A stretch of DNA of 7,089 bases from positions 1-7,089 of the forward strand of contig CADBQE010000126.1 of the NCBI GenBank assembly GCA_902796695.1, in the 5' to 3' direction. Source of the stretch: an uncultured Lachnospiraceae bacterium. Its GTDB lineage: Bacteria; Bacillota; Clostridia; Lachnospirales; Lachnospiraceae. The notes beneath the pieces are model-generated. The model saw nothing but the letters and a program-made list of their open reading frames with translations. It ran no database searches and was not told where the DNA came from. The position numbers were made by a program, and so were the translations under genes. This document shows, piece after piece, positions 5,848 through 7,089 of the stretch. Each line of letters begins with the position of its first letter. The stretch's first letter is position 1.

Positions 5848-6801
5848 ATGGGACGCTATCTTCTGAAACGCTTCGGACTTATGATCCTGACGCTCTTTGT
5901 CATTCTGACACTGGGCTTTTTTGTGATCCGCCTGATGCCCGGCAGCCCGTTTGACGATCCCGATTATTCGGCGGAGATGACCCGGATGCTGGAGGAAAAG
6001 CATCATCTTCATGATCCGATCCCGGTCCAGTATTTTTACTACCTGAAGGAGATCGTGACGGAGGGCTACTGGGGCGTTTCCCTGAATCTGGAGCCCATGA
6101 CGCCGGTCTGGACGGTGATCGGCCGCCGCATTCCGGTCACGCTGACCGTCAATTTCCTGTCGCTCCTGATCGCGCTGCCGCTCGGCATTCTGGCCGGCAC
6201 CGGGGCGGCGCTTACGCGGAATAAGTGGCCGGATCACGTGATCAGCCTGCTGACCGTGCTGTTTATTTCGGTGCCTTCGTTTGTCATGGCGTCGCTGCTG
6301 CAGTATTTCCTGGGCTACCGGGCCGGCCTTCTTCCGCTGATCTATGATCCGTCCGGGGCGGAGAGCACGCGGCTCACCTCGCTGGTCATGCCGGTGCTGG
6401 CGCTCACCTTCCATCCCATCGCCATGATCTGCCGCCATCTGCGCGGGGAACTGGCGGAAAACATGCGGACGGAATACATGCTGACCGCGCAGGCCAAGGG
6501 TTTAAGCCTCCGGAAGGCCGTCTTCCGGCATGCGTTCCGCAATTCGCTGATCCCGGTGATGAATATCATTGTCCCGCTGTTTACCAATATTCTGGCGGGC
6601 TCGCTTGTGATCGAACGGATCTTCGGGATCCCCGGCGTGGGCGGGCTCATGACACGCTCCATCGGCGCGAAAGACTACTGGCTTACGATCACGGTCCTGT
6701 TTTTCTATGCGCTCATTCACCTGGTCACGGTGCTGGTCACGGATATCTCGTATGCGCTGATCGATCCCCGGATCCGGCTGGGAGGAGGCCGCGATGATTA
6801 A
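5848..6801 (+). CDS. Opp/Dpp-type ABC transporter permease, OppB/DppB class
   Basis: This 317-aa inner-membrane protein forms half of the translocation channel for the solute bound by the upstream lipoprotein. It begins with the class hallmark (RYLLKRFGLMILTLFVI; first membrane segment about 10-29), followed by an external region (30-97) that includes GYWGVSLN (73-80). About five more membrane segments follow (98-121, 131-156, 178-196, 231-253, 278-303). The EAA loop that docks on the ATPase is clear at 209-237 (EYMLTAQAKGL, then RHAFRNSLIPV). The C-terminus has the usual YALIDPRIR (302-310). The length is typical for the class. GGGAG (5835-5839) lies 8 nt before the ATG. Its end overlaps the next permease start by 8 bp, so the two are probably translationally coupled. 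Confidence 0.95.
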   Translation: MGRYLLKRFGLMILTLFVILTLGFFVIRLMPGSPFDDPDYSAEMTRMLEEKHHLHDPIPVQYFYYLKEIVTEGYWGVSLNLEPMTPVWTVIGRRIPVTLTVNFLSLLIALPLGILAGTGAALTRNKWPDHVISLLTVLFISVPSFVMASLLQYFLGYRAGLLPLIYDPSGAESTRLTSLVMPVLALTFHPIAMICRHLRGELAENMRTEYMLTAQAKGLSLRKAVFRHAFRNSLIPVMNIIVPLFTNILAGSLVIERIFGIPGVGGLMTRSIGAKDYWLTITVLFFYALIHLVTVLVTDISYALIDPRIRLGGGRDD

Positions 6802-7089
6802 ACGGTTTCGACAGAACAGAGCCTCCGCCGCGGCCTTCATCCTCCTTGTTTTTCTGGTCCTGATGGCGGTGTTTGCGCCGCTTTTCAATCCGTACAGCTA
6901 CCGGGAACAGCTTAAAAACCGGGACGGCGAGATCCTGAGCAATATGCCGCCGAAAATCCCGGCGCTCGGCTTCCTGGGCATTGCGCAGGGGCGCACGCTC
7001 CTGACCGACCGGAAAACGGAGTATCTGAACGATGCCGCGCGCTATCCGGAAGGCTCCGTGCTGGAGGTCCGGAACCGCCGCGTGACGGA
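6794..7089 (+). CDS. Opp/Dpp-type ABC transporter permease, OppC/DppC class (partial, runs off the window)
   Basis: Only the first 98 residues are present; the frame is open at the right edge. The start is MIKRFRQNRASAAAFILLVFLVLMAVFAPLFNPY in short: a basic cytoplasmic end with the NR/A pattern, one membrane segment (about 10-30) and an APLFNPYS turn, which matches the N-terminal domain of OppC-class permeases. Residues 34-98 form an extended external region (MPPKIPAL at 51-58, then RTLLTDRKTEYLNDAARYP), longer than in short DppC proteins but like OppC-type proteins with an insertion before the second segment. GGAGGAGG (6781-6788) lies 5 nt before the ATG, inside the upstream gene, and the two genes share ATGATTAA. 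It would partner the OppB-class permease. The EAA loop expected further on lies outside the window. Confidence 0.88.
   Translation, partial: MIKRFRQNRASAAAFILLVFLVLMAVFAPLFNPYSYREQLKNRDGEILSNMPPKIPALGFLGIAQGRTLLTDRKTEYLNDAARYPEGSVLEVRNRRVT

Noticed and set aside
4865..6438. Long minus-strand open frames opposite the receptor and OppB-class genes (4865-5794 and 5602-6438)
   Set aside because: They are antisense to clearly recognisable genes, are rich in Arg, Gln and Gly as expected of GC-rich shadow frames, and show no family motif.

Overview
The window looks like chromosomal DNA from a fairly GC-rich member of the Bacillota, most likely a Clostridia-type anaerobe. This placement is an inference. 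It rests on strong purine-rich ribosome binding sites at most starts, sigma-A-like promoters confined to one AT-rich island, a lipoprotein-type solute receptor, and an ABC ATPase of a type (Walker A GRNASGKT) I associate with Firmicutes multi-gene exporters. No rRNA, tRNA, CRISPR array, integrase or insertion sequence was seen.

Left half (25-3005, minus strand): a three-gene ABC-2-type transporter operon, read right to left. It encodes a 279-aa permease, a 490-aa double-length permease joined to it by an ATGA start/stop overlap, and a 216-aa ATPase 21 nt further on. A consensus-like promoter (TTGACA, 17 bp, TATTTT) at 3098-3126 drives it. The roughly 86-nt leader contains a hairpin just before the first ribosome binding site. 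The substrate is unknown; export of a peptide or small toxic molecule, or self-protection, is the usual role of such sets.

Centre (3006-3322): a divergent regulatory region of about 318 bp. Besides the exporter promoter it holds a good plus-strand promoter at 3249-3277 for a LOG-family nucleotide phosphoribohydrolase-like gene (3323-3865). Between the two promoters is a stretch that can fold into a closed, three-hairpin RNA domain ending at a T-run (3150-3237), with a possible promoter of its own. This is the least explained part of the window.

Right half (3866-7089, plus strand): a 126-bp spacer with three consecutive hairpin-forming elements, one a 27-bp REP-like palindrome. It is followed by an Opp/Dpp-type uptake operon: a lipoprotein solute-binding protein (3992-5782), a perfect 14-bp intercistronic hairpin, an OppB/DppB-type permease (5848-6801), and an OppC/DppC-type permease that overlaps it by 8 bp and runs off the right edge. 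The receptor would capture an oligopeptide or similar solute outside the membrane and the two permeases would form the channel. The ATPases expected to power it are not in the window and probably lie beyond the right edge.

Overall the gene content is two ABC transporters of opposite direction flanking a small nucleotide-processing enzyme. No gene here points to a wholly new system; the most interesting signals are in the non-coding spacers.
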